Under the pieces are notes generated by a model. That model searched no databases. It was not told the DNA's origin and saw only the letters and a list, made by a program, of their open reading frames with translations. Below, piece after piece: positions 1 through 8,105 of a stretch of DNA of 64,000 nucleotides (positions within the stretch are counted from its first letter, which is position 1; every line of letters starts with the position of its first letter). This DNA is from Sulfuricella denitrificans (GTDB lineage: Bacteria > Pseudomonadota > Gammaproteobacteria > Burkholderiales > Sulfuricellaceae), in assembly GCA_002632355.1 (NCBI GenBank), contig NSJJ01000011.1, positions 59,793 through 123,792 on the forward strand, written 5' to 3'. Position numbers and translations under genes: made by a program.

Positions 1-875
1 CGCTCCATAAGCTGATTGGCCAGTTTCAGCGCTTCGTTCTTGTGGTTCAGGTAAATTCCCAGGGCAAAGAACATGGCCAGCACCAAAGTTACCCAGGCCA
101 GTGCCAGCAAGCTGATCATGAACCCGCTACCATAGTGATCAAAGCCCAATCCCGACATCGCCAGCAGAATCAGCCCATTGGGCACCATCACCACCACCGG
201 TACGATAAAGCGCAATAATGCGCCCCCGGGCCCCTTGCTGAGCAGAATGGCAGACAAGCCCTGGGTGGATCGCAACAATAACGTACCCACACCAAGCAAC
301 AAAAAACATAATGCAGCCGGCAAGGCCATGCCCGGTGGTGCCGCGCCGGTCGGCAAAATACCACGGAAAATGACGCTGATCATTGCCTGAAAAGCCAGAA
401 CCACTACTGCCAGCGCAAGCGACTGGGCAACATAAGCCCGCAAATCGCCATCACCTGACTGGATCAGCAACGCCGCGCCCAGCAGAAAAAATGCCAGGGC
501 TGTGTGATGCAGGATGCGCGCTGCGCCCTCACCGGGCGCATGAATAAACAGACGGGCACACCATTCCTGTATACCCGAACTGAATTGAAGCCAGGTTTCC
601 ACCAGGCCCAGCGCCCCCAACAACAGCACTCCGCCTGCCAACAGCGCCGCCAGCGGCACCATCCGCTGCCGGTGCAACAGCCACATGGAAGCACTGGCCA
701 CCAGCACGAGCAAGGCCGCGAGAACGGGCATAGAGGGCCCGCTCCCGGTGAAAGAAGTCAGAACGGGAACATTTATGAGCCAGCCCGTCAATACCAGGCC
801 GCCCAGCAACGCAGCCACAACGCATACCACTGGCGTCAAGTGGAGAAATAATTTCTTGGTTTCTGCAGCAACCAT
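1..875 (-). CDS. Membrane sensor protein, N-terminal part (gene runs off the left edge)
   Basis: An uninterrupted reading frame runs leftwards from the ATG at 875 (MVAAETKKLFLHLTPVV...) to the window edge, giving 291 residues with no stop. I count eight hydrophobic membrane segments (about residues 9-33, 51-70, 76-101, 125-142, 150-172, 185-205, 215-236, 247-272). They are followed by a charged, probably coiled-coil stretch (HKNEALKLANQLMER) at the cut. This layout is typical of a sensor whose membrane input domain is linked to a PAS, GGDEF or histidine-kinase output domain that lies outside the window. The output domain is not visible, so the function is inferred. The gene starts 87 bases behind regA on the same strand and may be co-transcribed with regBA. 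Confidence 0.6.
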   Translation of the reverse strand, partial: MVAAETKKLFLHLTPVVCVVAALLGGLVLTGWLINVPVLTSFTGSGPSMPVLAALLVLVASASMWLLHRQRMVPLAALLAGGVLLLGALGLVETWLQFSSGIQEWCARLFIHAPGEGAARILHHTALAFFLLGAALLIQSGDGDLRAYVAQSLALAVVVLAFQAMISVIFRGILPTGAAPPGMALPAALCFLLLGVGTLLLRSTQGLSAILLSKGPGGALLRFIVPVVVMVPNGLILLAMSGLGFDHYGSGFMISLLALAWVTLVLAMFFALGIYLNHKNEALKLANQLME

Positions 876-962
876 GCGGAACCCCGCTTCTAGAATGGCG
901 AAAATTGGTTAGTTCAAGGCATAAACGACCATCATCCGGCACAATTATGCCTTGGCTTATCT

Positions 963-1520
963 CTATTCGCGAACAGGGTGCTTCGACAATTTCCGCTGTA
1001 ATGTACGGCGATGCATCTTGAGTGCGCGCGCGGTAGCCGAAATATTTCCCTGATGTTCTGCCAGCACGCGCTGAATGTGCTCCCATTCCAGCCTGTCCAC
1101 TGACAGCGGCTGCGGTGTAACAGGCGTTTCCTCGTCGCCCCCCTCGCGCTCGAATGCAGCAATGATCTGGTCCGCATCGGCGGGCTTGGCGAGATAGTGG
1201 GTCGCACCCAGCTTGATCGCTTCCACTGCCGTGGCAATGCTGGCGAAGCCTGTCAGCATGACGATGCGCGTTTCCTCGTCCAGCTCCTTCAGGCGCTTGA
1301 CCAGTACCAGTCCCGACGAGCCGGGCATTTTCAGATCCACCACGGCAAATTCCGGCGCATTCTTCTCAACCATTATCAGCGCCGCATCCACATCGTGGGC
1401 CACGCTCACCTCGAAACCGCGTCGCGTCAGCGCCTTCTTCAGAACACGGCAGAAGGTTTCGTCATCATCCACCAGCAACAGGCTGGGCTGGTCATCCTGG
1501 GAGTGGGTTTCATTGGTCAT
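963..1520 (-). CDS. regA: RegA/PrrA/ActR-type response regulator
   Basis: 185 residues, the usual size of RegA/PrrA/ActR. The receiver domain covers about residues 12-125: acidic pocket VDDD at 17-20, phospho-acceptor D62 in VVDLKMPG, and the conserved K in LAKPAD. A short linker leads to a Fis-type helix-turn-helix at about 140-180 ending in NISATARALKMHRRTLQRKL, the signature of this family. Such proteins are global redox regulators of respiration, carbon fixation and nitrogen metabolism, activated by RegB. The start overlaps the regB stop by 4 bases (ATGA), so the pair is translationally coupled. Sites resembling its known DNA box lie in front of the receptor genes at 3036 and 8106. Confidence 0.9.
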   Translation of the reverse strand: MTNETHSQDDQPSLLLVDDDETFCRVLKKALTRRGFEVSVAHDVDAALIMVEKNAPEFAVVDLKMPGSSGLVLVKRLKELDEETRIVMLTGFASIATAVEAIKLGATHYLAKPADADQIIAAFEREGGDEETPVTPQPLSVDRLEWEHIQRVLAEHQGNISATARALKMHRRTLQRKLSKHPVRE

Positions 1521-2803
1521 GAGTTGATCAGCAGTTTTGTCAGGGGTAAAAATATTTGGGTAAGCACGCCGCCGCCTTCGCGGTTGATCAGCAGCACCCT
1601 GCCGCCAAAGCGTTCGATGGTGGCATTGGCCAGAAACAAACCGATACCGAAGCCATGACCCTTGGTGGTAAAAAACGGCTGTCCCGCTCGCTGCTGCACG
1701 TCCGGAGAAAGGCCTGGCCCCCGGTCGCGGATTTCAAGTTGCAGTTCATCATGCTGCCAGCTGCCAAAAATTTCCACGTTATCTGGTGACGCATCGGCAG
1801 CATTGTTGAGCAGGTTGATCAATGCCTGTGTCAGGGTCTGGTCGGCAACAATCCGAGGAGCGGGCAAGGCGCCTTGCCAGCTGGATTCCACGGCCACACC
1901 AGGCCTGAGCAACTGCCACTTTTCGAGCAGATCAGCAAAATAATGATCCAGTGACTGCGCCGTCGCATCTTCGGCCCGCCCCTGTCCTGCCACAACGAGC
2001 ATGTTGGAAAGAATCTCCTTGCAGTTGTCCACCTGCTGCCGCAGCAGGTGAAGATCTTCGACCAGTGCCGTGTCGCTGGCATATTCCTGCTGCAGCTCGG
2101 TGGTCACCACTGCCATGGTCGCCAGAGGCGTCCCCAGTTCATGAGCCGCACCGGCCGCCATCGTTCCCAGCGCCACGATACGCTCATTGCGCAGAGTATC
2201 CTCGCGTGCGGCCGCCAGCGCCCGGTCACGCTCCTTGACGGCATTGGCCATGCGCACCACGAAAAAAGCGATGAGAAAGGCGCTCAATACAAAAGTCATC
2301 CACATCCCGGTGAGATGCAGATAGACCGCTGTACTGAAATTGCCGTCCCTGGGCATGAGCGGATAGTAATTGAACATCAGCAGGGTGTAACACGCCGCCG
2401 TGAATACTGCCATGGACCAAGTGTACATACCGGGAAGCGTGATCGCGGCGATCACCAGGGGCACCAGATAATAGGAAACCAGCGGATTGGTCGAGCCGCC
2501 TGCGTAAAACAGCAGTACCGTGATGGCAAAAACATCCGCTAGCAGCTGGGCGAAAAGCTCCCCATCCGTGACCGGCCAGGGCTTCTGCAGGCGCCACCAG
2601 GTCAGCAAACTGACCAGTACCAGCAGTCCAACAACCGAAAGCAGGGGGGGAAGCGGCAATGGCAAGCCCAGCAGCCGTACAGCCACAAACCCGGCCAGCA
2701 GCAGGGCGCCGATCAACAAACCTCGCAACAAGAGAATGCGCCGCAGGTTGCCGCCTGAAGATACCGCCAAGGGCGCATCGTATCCGAACATGCAGTGAAT
2801 CAT
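1517..2803 (-). CDS. regB: RegB/PrrB-type redox sensor histidine kinase
   Basis: 428 residues. Six membrane segments fill roughly residues 22-185. The loop motif GGSTNPL at 102-108 corresponds to the quinone-interacting heptad of RegB. The phosphotransfer box AAGAAHELGTPLATM places the histidine at H221, and a C-terminal HATPase domain follows (NLLNNAADASP, RDRGPGLS, GFGIGLFLA). Cys261 lies exactly 40 residues after H221, the same spacing as H225 and redox-active Cys265 in Rhodobacter RegB (from memory). This suggests both quinone and thiol sensing are kept. The start could also be Met5. It is divergent from the TonB receptor at 3036, and the 232-base gap holds several palindromes. Confidence 0.9.
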   Translation of the reverse strand: MIHCMFGYDAPLAVSSGGNLRRILLLRGLLIGALLLAGFVAVRLLGLPLPLPPLLSVVGLLVLVSLLTWWRLQKPWPVTDGELFAQLLADVFAITVLLFYAGGSTNPLVSYYLVPLVIAAITLPGMYTWSMAVFTAACYTLLMFNYYPLMPRDGNFSTAVYLHLTGMWMTFVLSAFLIAFFVVRMANAVKERDRALAAAREDTLRNERIVALGTMAAGAAHELGTPLATMAVVTTELQQEYASDTALVEDLHLLRQQVDNCKEILSNMLVVAGQGRAEDATAQSLDHYFADLLEKWQLLRPGVAVESSWQGALPAPRIVADQTLTQALINLLNNAADASPDNVEIFGSWQHDELQLEIRDRGPGLSPDVQQRAGQPFFTTKGHGFGIGLFLANATIERFGGRVLLINREGGGVLTQIFLPLTKLLINS

Positions 2804-2838
2804 CCGCTAATAACTGCTTAATTGTACTCACAACATGA

Positions 2839-2879
2839 GTTGTTGCGTCCTGTGGCATTTTGCCACAGGACGCAACAAC
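2839..2879. repeat. Perfect 19-bp inverted repeat with 3-base loop in the regB/receptor gap
   Basis: The arm at 2839-2857 (GTTGTTGCGTCCTGTGGCA) is exactly complementary to 2861-2879 around a TTT loop. The centre, GTGGCATTTTGCCAC (2852-2866), matches the RegR/RegA box as I remember it, GNGRCRTTNNGNCGC, at 14 of 15 positions. No T-tract follows immediately on either strand, so a plain terminator is unlikely. An operator or an RNA leader structure for regB or the receptor gene fits the position better. A competing short hairpin (CAACA at 2831-2835 with TGTTG at 2841-2845) could form with the left arm. Confidence 0.75.
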
Positions 2880-2911
2880 CTCGGTTTTTCCCTCCGCAAG
2901 CCTTGCATCAG

Positions 2912-2930
2912 GCGCGTCAGTTTGACGCGC
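2912..2930. repeat. 8-bp inverted repeat GCGCGTCA-GTT-TGACGCGC
   Basis: This perfect palindrome directly abuts and overlaps by two bases the RegA-like box at 2929. It has GCGTC/GACGC half-sites of the same general type and may be a second regulator contact in the same control region. Confidence 0.5.
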
Positions 2931-2943
2931 GGCATCATGTCGC
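2929..2943 (+). promoter_or_regulatory. RegA-box-like operator upstream of the TonB receptor at 3036
   Basis: GCGGCATCATGTCGC fits the RegR/RegA box GNGRCRTTNNGNCGC (recalled consensus) at 14 of 15 positions and is an imperfect palindrome. With the following ATT it matches the site at 8012-8029 at 16 of 18 positions. A weak -10 candidate (TAACAT, 2968-2973) would put the site about 44 bases upstream of transcription start, a position suited to an activator. Confidence 0.6.
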
Positions 2944-3035
2944 ATTTTTTCAGGGAACTTTTGCCTTTAACATTCGGCCACTGAATTCAAGACACGCACA
3001 TCCTTTTGTCATCACTCAAATTCCGGGGAGAAAAT

Positions 3036-5321
3036 ATGTCACTCAATCTAAAACCGATTTGCCGGGCCATTGCCATTCTTTGTGCCGGTGCCATGGGAAG
3101 CACCCACGCGGGTGCCGTTCCGGGGGCAGCGCAAAAAATGGACGAGGTAGTTGTTACCTCGACCACCATCGATGACCGTTTCGAGGCCAAACGCGACGAG
3201 CCTTCCAGCATCAGCGTGATCAGCGGCAAGGAGGTCGACGATGCCCACATCGAGAACATGATCCAGGTGCTGCGCTCCATTCCTGGCGTGACTGCCGACC
3301 TTTCCAGCGGTGACGAGATCAAGATCAAGCTGCGCGGCGTCGAGAACCAGCGCTACATGGGCGAAAAACCAGGTGTGGCGATCGTGATCGACGGCGTGCC
3401 GGTGTTCGAGCGCACCGGCAAGGTCAACATCGACATCGACAACATCGAATCGATCAAGGTCATCAAGGGTGGCGCATCCTACCTGTTCGGTGAAGACGCC
3501 CTGTCGGGTGCGGTGATCATCACCACCAAGCGTGGCGCCAAATACGCTGGTGCGACGGTCAGTGCGGAAGCCGGCTCATGGGGCTACGAAAAACAGATGG
3601 CGCGCGTGGGCTTTTCAGGCGAAAAGGGCAATGGCCATATTCAGGCCTCCCACCGCTACGGCGATGACTATTACTTCCAGTCGTCCTATAAAACCGACTA
3701 TATCAACGGCAACTTCAATCTCTATCTTTCTGACGCCAGCGACCTGACTTTAGGCTTCGAAAAATCGGATCGCGCCAAGGACAAGCACGGCTCGGTGAAA
3801 GGCGTGGTGCAGGCCGAACTGGACCCTCGGGGCGTGCTGGGCCGCGACTATACCCGCAAGTACGACGTCGAATTGCAAAAACTCAACCTGACCTATTCCA
3901 ACAGCTACGATCCGAAAAGCAACATCCTCCTGATGGGCTACGAATACCGCGACCATACGAATTTCTGGTCAGCCCCCCAGTCGCTCTATCCCAGCGGCGC
4001 CAGTGTGCTGCCTGGCGATCCCGGCTACTACGAAGCCTACACCACGCTCAACGACTGGAAGCAGGTACAGCGCGGCGCCAAGGGCGAATGGCGCTCCTCG
4101 ACCGGCAACGTCGGCTGGCTGGCCGGGGTGGACCTGCGCCGCAACGAATACCAGCAACTGAACAAGGCAGGGGTCGATTATTGCAGCCGCAAGCAAGGCG
4201 CAGCATGTGCACCCGGCGCCTCTGTGACTGCCGGAACCCTCATGACCGACGACAGCACGGACGAATCGGTCAACGGCGCCTATGGAGAGCTCAAGTTCAA
4301 GCCAGCTACTGACTGGACGCTGACGTTCAACGGTCGTTACGATGATCTGGGCCTCGATTATGCTGCCAAACCGGGGAAAGACAATGGCAATGTCTCGATT
4401 GACCGCTCAAAGTCGTTCCAGAACACGTCCTGGCGCACTGGGGCGAATTATGCGCTTCGCCAGAACATGGATATTTACGCCAACCTGTCGACGGGATTTC
4501 GCACGCCGACTGTGGATCAACTGTACCGGGGCACCCTCTCGCCATCCAGCGGCAAAACTGCGAATAACGAAAACCTGAAACCGGAAGAATCACTCAACCT
4601 GGAACTGGGGCTGCGCAACAAGGCTGAATGGTTCGGCGTGGAAATGGATATGGACGCATCGGTCTTCCAGATCGACCGCAAGGATTACATCATGGCCACC
4701 ACTGGCCAGTATGCCGGCTCGAGCCCGACCATTCAGGAGATGTACGGCAACATCGGCGGGGTACGCAACCGGGGCTTCGAGCTGGCACTGAAAAGCGACC
4801 GGCGCAAAGCGTACGCCTTTGAGCTTGCCTACAGCTATATCCAGGCCTATTTCACCAAATACGACAATTTCTACCAGGTGCTCGGCAGCACCTACGCCAC
4901 GAATCCGACCATGGCGCACTACAACAATACCGGCAATCAGGTGCCTCGCGTACCCCGGCACCAGATCAACCTGACCGGACACTGGCAGCCCACCAGCCAG
5001 TTTCACCTGAGCCTGGAAATGGACGCCAAATCATGGTCCTACGCGGACGAAATCGAACAGGAAAAACTGCCGGGCCGCACCCTGTTCAATTTGCTGGCCA
5101 ACTACGACATCAAGGAAAAAGGCTTCCTGGGCAGCAAATGGTCTTTATTTGCCCGGGTGGACAATATTTTCGACCGCAAGTACTGGGTAACGGCCCGCGG
5201 CACCAACGATCAGCCCAACTACATCACCGGGGCATACGACAACAGATATAACGCCAACGATCTATCCATCGTGGTTGGACGCCCGCGCACCGGGTATGCC
5301 GGCCTGTCGGCGACTTTCTGA
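3036..5321 (+). CDS. TonB-dependent outer-membrane receptor (first of three)
   Basis: 761 residues from the ATG at 3036, preferred over an upstream TTG at 3006 because GGGGAG at 3025-3030 is well placed and a signal peptide follows (MSLNLKPICRAIAILCAGAM). A TonB box (MDEVVVTS) comes next, then a plug domain (SIPGVTADLS, GGASYLFGEDALSGAV) and a 22-strand-type barrel ending in an aromatic C-terminus (GYAGLSATF). It transports a substrate across the outer membrane using TonB-ExbBD energy. The substrate is not evident from the sequence. One extracellular loop has two Cys (CSRKQGAAC). Its neighbours (DUF4198, polyferredoxin, CcdA-like protein) suggest a metal. It opens a long plus-strand block and has a RegA-like box upstream. 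Confidence 0.88.
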   Translation: MSLNLKPICRAIAILCAGAMGSTHAGAVPGAAQKMDEVVVTSTTIDDRFEAKRDEPSSISVISGKEVDDAHIENMIQVLRSIPGVTADLSSGDEIKIKLRGVENQRYMGEKPGVAIVIDGVPVFERTGKVNIDIDNIESIKVIKGGASYLFGEDALSGAVIITTKRGAKYAGATVSAEAGSWGYEKQMARVGFSGEKGNGHIQASHRYGDDYYFQSSYKTDYINGNFNLYLSDASDLTLGFEKSDRAKDKHGSVKGVVQAELDPRGVLGRDYTRKYDVELQKLNLTYSNSYDPKSNILLMGYEYRDHTNFWSAPQSLYPSGASVLPGDPGYYEAYTTLNDWKQVQRGAKGEWRSSTGNVGWLAGVDLRRNEYQQLNKAGVDYCSRKQGAACAPGASVTAGTLMTDDSTDESVNGAYGELKFKPATDWTLTFNGRYDDLGLDYAAKPGKDNGNVSIDRSKSFQNTSWRTGANYALRQNMDIYANLSTGFRTPTVDQLYRGTLSPSSGKTANNENLKPEESLNLELGLRNKAEWFGVEMDMDASVFQIDRKDYIMATTGQYAGSSPTIQEMYGNIGGVRNRGFELALKSDRRKAYAFELAYSYIQAYFTKYDNFYQVLGSTYATNPTMAHYNNTGNQVPRVPRHQINLTGHWQPTSQFHLSLEMDAKSWSYADEIEQEKLPGRTLFNLLANYDIKEKGFLGSKWSLFARVDNIFDRKYWVTARGTNDQPNYITGAYDNRYNANDLSIVVGRPRTGYAGLSATF

Positions 5322-5337
5322 TCTGAAGGGGCAAATC

Positions 5338-6288
5338 ATGCAAATCTACGCAAGTGTATTCCTGGCTGCCGCCCTGATGCCCATACAGGGCATTGCAGCA
5401 GCTGAGGCCACCCCAAGGAGCGGATCGTCTTCTGGCATGGCACAAGAGCACCAGCACCATGAGTACGGGGCTGCACAGCAACCGGACAAACCGGGCAAAG
5501 GCAAATGGCAGGCGCGCGACTGGACCCAGTACCCGCTGATCGCCCCGGTCATGCGCCGCGGAGAACGCGACCGCATGAGCACGGGGCTTATGGAAAAAAA
5601 CATCGAAACTGACTTTTTCGAGGTCTTTTCACCCGATTCCAGCGTTGCCGACGCGCGACGCAAGGTCCCTGTCGAAGCGGAAGGCACCGTCATCAAGGCG
5701 CTGCCCAAGGTTGGCAATTACTACTGGGTAAGCGCCCGGCAGGAAGGGAATGGACAGGTAACAGTCGCCTCCACGCCTTACTATTTTGGCGAGCCCGGCC
5801 CGGCGCCGACCCGGCTGCTACTGGAACAGAAGTATGAGCTGGAAATCATCCCCCAGCCCTTGCCGCGCGAGCATGGCGCCTGGCGCGAAAGCGAGAAATG
5901 GCGCTTCATGCTGCGCTTCAACGGCCAGCCGCTGGCGAACAAGGCATTGCGAATGGAAACCGAGTTCGGCAGCAAGACCAGCTTCACCAGCGATGAAAAA
6001 GGCATGGTGACCGTGCTGTTCCCGCGTGACTTCAAGCCAGTCGATAAAAAGGCGGAGCAGGGCGGCCACAGTCACGGTCCGCGCCGGGCCAAATTCGTGC
6101 TCGCTGCCGAGCATGACGACGGAGGGAAGCACTACCTGACCGCCTTCAACCACACCTATTCCGCTGATGCCGAACGGGGCAAAAACCTGCTGGCTGGCGT
6201 GGGCTTTGGCGTGTTCGGCATGCTGCTGGCCAGCCCGCTGCTGCGTCGCAGAAAAACCGATAACGCGAATGGCGCCAGGGAGGCATGA
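5338..6288 (+). CDS. Exported, membrane-anchored DUF4198-like protein
   Basis: 316 residues from the ATG at 5338, chosen because AAGGGG sits 7 bases upstream and a signal peptide follows (MQIYASVFLAAALMPIQG). After a His-rich stretch (EHQHHE) come beta-rich regions like the DUF4198/NikM family: VEAEGTVIKALPKVGNYYW, and a carboxypeptidase-regulatory-like fold (RFNGQPLANKALRM ... FTSDEKGMVTVLFPRD). A second His cluster (GGHSHG) follows, then one C-terminal membrane helix with an RRRK stop. Such proteins accompany nickel/cobalt and other metal uptake genes. A periplasmic metal-handling role is an inference. It lies 16 bases after the receptor and overlaps the next start by 4 bases. Confidence 0.65.
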   Translation: MQIYASVFLAAALMPIQGIAAAEATPRSGSSSGMAQEHQHHEYGAAQQPDKPGKGKWQARDWTQYPLIAPVMRRGERDRMSTGLMEKNIETDFFEVFSPDSSVADARRKVPVEAEGTVIKALPKVGNYYWVSARQEGNGQVTVASTPYYFGEPGPAPTRLLLEQKYELEIIPQPLPREHGAWRESEKWRFMLRFNGQPLANKALRMETEFGSKTSFTSDEKGMVTVLFPRDFKPVDKKAEQGGHSHGPRRAKFVLAAEHDDGGKHYLTAFNHTYSADAERGKNLLAGVGFGVFGMLLASPLLRRRKTDNANGAREA

Positions 6289-7334
6289 TGATCAAGACGA
6301 TATTCCCCACACTTGGCCGCTTCCGGCTGTTTGTCCAGATCGCCATGCTGCTACTGACGGTGTACGGCTCCAACGTGGTCGGTTTCTACATGGCCGAAAA
6401 GGTCTCCAGTGCGCTGCCGGCGCTGTCCTGCGCCTACGACCAGCAGAACGGCGCCTACTGCATTCTGATCCCCACCCAGCACCAGCTTCACCACCGCATC
6501 GGCGAGGCACTGGTCAAGGCACAGCAGATCACCTTCCAGATGGTGCTGCCGCTGCTGTTCACGCTACTCACCTTCTTCACCTTCTTCTTCGTGCTGGGCA
6601 AGGCCTTCTGTGGCTGGGTCTGCCCGCTGGGAACGATCCAGGAGCTGATCAACAAACTCGGACGCAAACTCAGGCTGCCACTGCGCCGCTTCGAGAACGG
6701 CAGCGTCAGCAAAATCCGGCCCGTGAAATGGCTGATGCTGATCGTGCTGGTGCTGGCGCTGCCGCTGCTGACCGGACTCGGCATTACGCCGCACAGTCTG
6801 GGCAATCCCTACTGCGATATCTGCCCGTCACGCATCGCCACCACTTTGCTCACCGGCAACACAGAGCAGATGGCGCTGAATAGCGGCGACGGCATCGCCT
6901 TCGCCCTGGGCGCCGTCGCCAACACCCTGACCGGCTTTATCCTGGTAGCGGCGTTCGCGGTACGCCAGCCGTTTTGCCGCATCTGTCCGCTGCTGTCGTT
7001 CAACGCCGTGTTCCAGAGCATGTCGCCAATGCGGCTGGTGAAAAAGCAGCACGACAAGTGTGACAAGTGCGGCATCTGCGCCAAGGCCTGCCCCATGGAC
7101 ATCCACGAAATCGCACGCGAGCACGGCGGCAAGGCTTACCACGAAGACTGCACCCTGTGCGGACGTTGCGCCGAATTCTGTCCGGATGATGGGGTGATCC
7201 AGATGAAATGGGGCCCGATTCCGCTGTTCAAGTCCAGCCGCGAGTACTACAAACAACGCATGAAAGGCGAGATGCCGGACGGTGCCATCAAGATCGTAGT
7301 CGCACCACGCAAATCATCCGCAGGAGCCGAATAA
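6285..7334 (+). CDS. NapH/NosR-like membrane polyferredoxin (4Fe-4S)
   Basis: 349 residues with about five membrane segments. Cys motifs are C109xxxC113P, C177xxC180P and C231xxC234P near the membrane face, then two classical 4Fe-4S ferredoxin motifs: C259xxC262xxC265xxxC269P and C289xxC292xxC295xxxC299P. This is the NapH/NosR C-terminal/CcoG-related family, which moves electrons from the quinone pool or cytoplasm to periplasmic partners. No nap or nos genes are nearby. Between a metal receptor and a CcdA-like protein, a plausible job is reduction of imported metal or of periplasmic thiols, but this is inferred. The start ATG overlaps the previous stop (ATGA). Confidence 0.8.
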   Translation: MMIKTIFPTLGRFRLFVQIAMLLLTVYGSNVVGFYMAEKVSSALPALSCAYDQQNGAYCILIPTQHQLHHRIGEALVKAQQITFQMVLPLLFTLLTFFTFFFVLGKAFCGWVCPLGTIQELINKLGRKLRLPLRRFENGSVSKIRPVKWLMLIVLVLALPLLTGLGITPHSLGNPYCDICPSRIATTLLTGNTEQMALNSGDGIAFALGAVANTLTGFILVAAFAVRQPFCRICPLLSFNAVFQSMSPMRLVKKQHDKCDKCGICAKACPMDIHEIAREHGGKAYHEDCTLCGRCAEFCPDDGVIQMKWGPIPLFKSSREYYKQRMKGEMPDGAIKIVVAPRKSSAGAE

Positions 7335-7335
7335 C

Positions 7336-8001
7336 ATGCTTGATACCATCATGCCCGGCAGTGCCGCAGTCGTAACAGAAACCATCGGCATGTTCTCGGT
7401 CTGGCTGCTGGGCGTTTCCATGGGCCTGACCGCCTGCACCGTCACCTGCCTGCCTTTCATGGGCACCTGGGTACTGGGTCGCGGTGGCAGTAACCGCGAA
7501 ACCCTGACGGATACCGGCGTGTTCCTGCTCGGCCGGGTAACGGCCTACAGCCTGCTCGGCGGGCTGGCCGGCGCGCTCGGGATGTGGCTGACCCAGGCGC
7601 TCTCCAGCGGCATCGGCAATGCCTTCATCGGCACCGCCAGCATCGGCGCAGGGATTTGGCTACTGCTGCCAGCGCGTCGCAAGGCGCTTTGCGGCGCGGC
7701 AAAACGGGGCGCCGGTACGCCGCCATTTCTGCTCGGTTTATCCCTGAGCCTCACCCCCTGTGCACCGCTGGCCTCGTTGCTGGCCGTATGCGCGCTATCC
7801 GGCGGCACCTTGTCAGGCGCGGGCTACGGCCTGATGTTTGGCCTCGGCGCCGCCCTCACGCCTTTACTGCTGCTGCTTCCACTGCTGAACCTGTTCGGCG
7901 CACGCATGCGAGAAAGCCAGCCCTGGCTGACGAAATGGATCCGCATGGGCGCGGCGCTGGTTCTGATGCTGATCGGGATTCGTCGTCTGTGGCTGATCTA
8001 G
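7336..8001 (+). CDS. CcdA/DsbD-like transmembrane thiol-electron carrier (SafE/DsbD_2 type)
   Basis: 221 residues, six predicted membrane helices. Helix 1 carries TACTVTCLP (C34, C38) and helix 4 carries LTPCAPLA (C142). Proline-flanked cysteines in these two helices are the redox pair of the CcdA/DsbD membrane domain. The family passes electrons from cytoplasmic thioredoxin to periplasmic thioredoxin-like proteins. The TlpA-like protein at 11455 in the same block is a natural partner. It starts one base after the polyferredoxin stop. The SafE/TauE-type annotation is an alternative for this sequence group, but the cysteine placement favours thiol redox transfer. Confidence 0.72.
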   Translation: MLDTIMPGSAAVVTETIGMFSVWLLGVSMGLTACTVTCLPFMGTWVLGRGGSNRETLTDTGVFLLGRVTAYSLLGGLAGALGMWLTQALSSGIGNAFIGTASIGAGIWLLLPARRKALCGAAKRGAGTPPFLLGLSLSLTPCAPLASLLAVCALSGGTLSGAGYGLMFGLGAALTPLLLLLPLLNLFGARMRESQPWLTKWIRMGAALVLMLIGIRRLWLI

Positions 8002-8010
8002 ACCGCCCCC

Positions 8011-8027
8011 TGCGACATCTTGTCGCA
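8011..8027 (+). promoter_or_regulatory. RegA-box-like perfect palindrome upstream of the receptor at 8106
   Basis: TGCGACA-TCT-TGTCGCA is a perfect 7-bp palindrome. Its 15-base core (8012-8026) matches GNGRCRTTNNGNCGC at 14 of 15 positions, with the same single mismatch as the box at 2929-2943. A -10 candidate TACAAT (8063-8068) has no good -35, as expected for an activator-dependent promoter, and would place the palindrome near -56. Confidence 0.62.
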
Positions 8028-8071
8028 TTCACTGAACAGGCAAAGACCTTTACCATCCCACCTACAATTTA

Positions 8072-8085
8072 TTGACTTAGCTCAA
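8072..8085 (+). promoter_or_regulatory. Possible FNR/CRP-family half-palindrome
   Basis: TTGACTTAGCTCAA resembles the FNR/DNR pattern TTGAT-N4-ATCAA (8 of 10 specified bases). It lies just downstream of the inferred start of transcription and 20 bases before the GTG start, so it would act as a repressing site if real. A single weak match. Confidence 0.25.
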
Positions 8086-8105
8086 CAAACCAATAGGGGA
8101 ATCCA

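Noticed and set aside
2839..2879. Long palindrome as a transcription terminator of regB or the receptor
   Set aside because: It lies between divergent gene starts, and no T-tract follows directly on either strand.
8072..8077. TTGACT as a -35 promoter element
   Set aside because: A -10 at 17 bases would overlap the ribosome site of the 8106 gene; an FNR-like site or chance is more likely.
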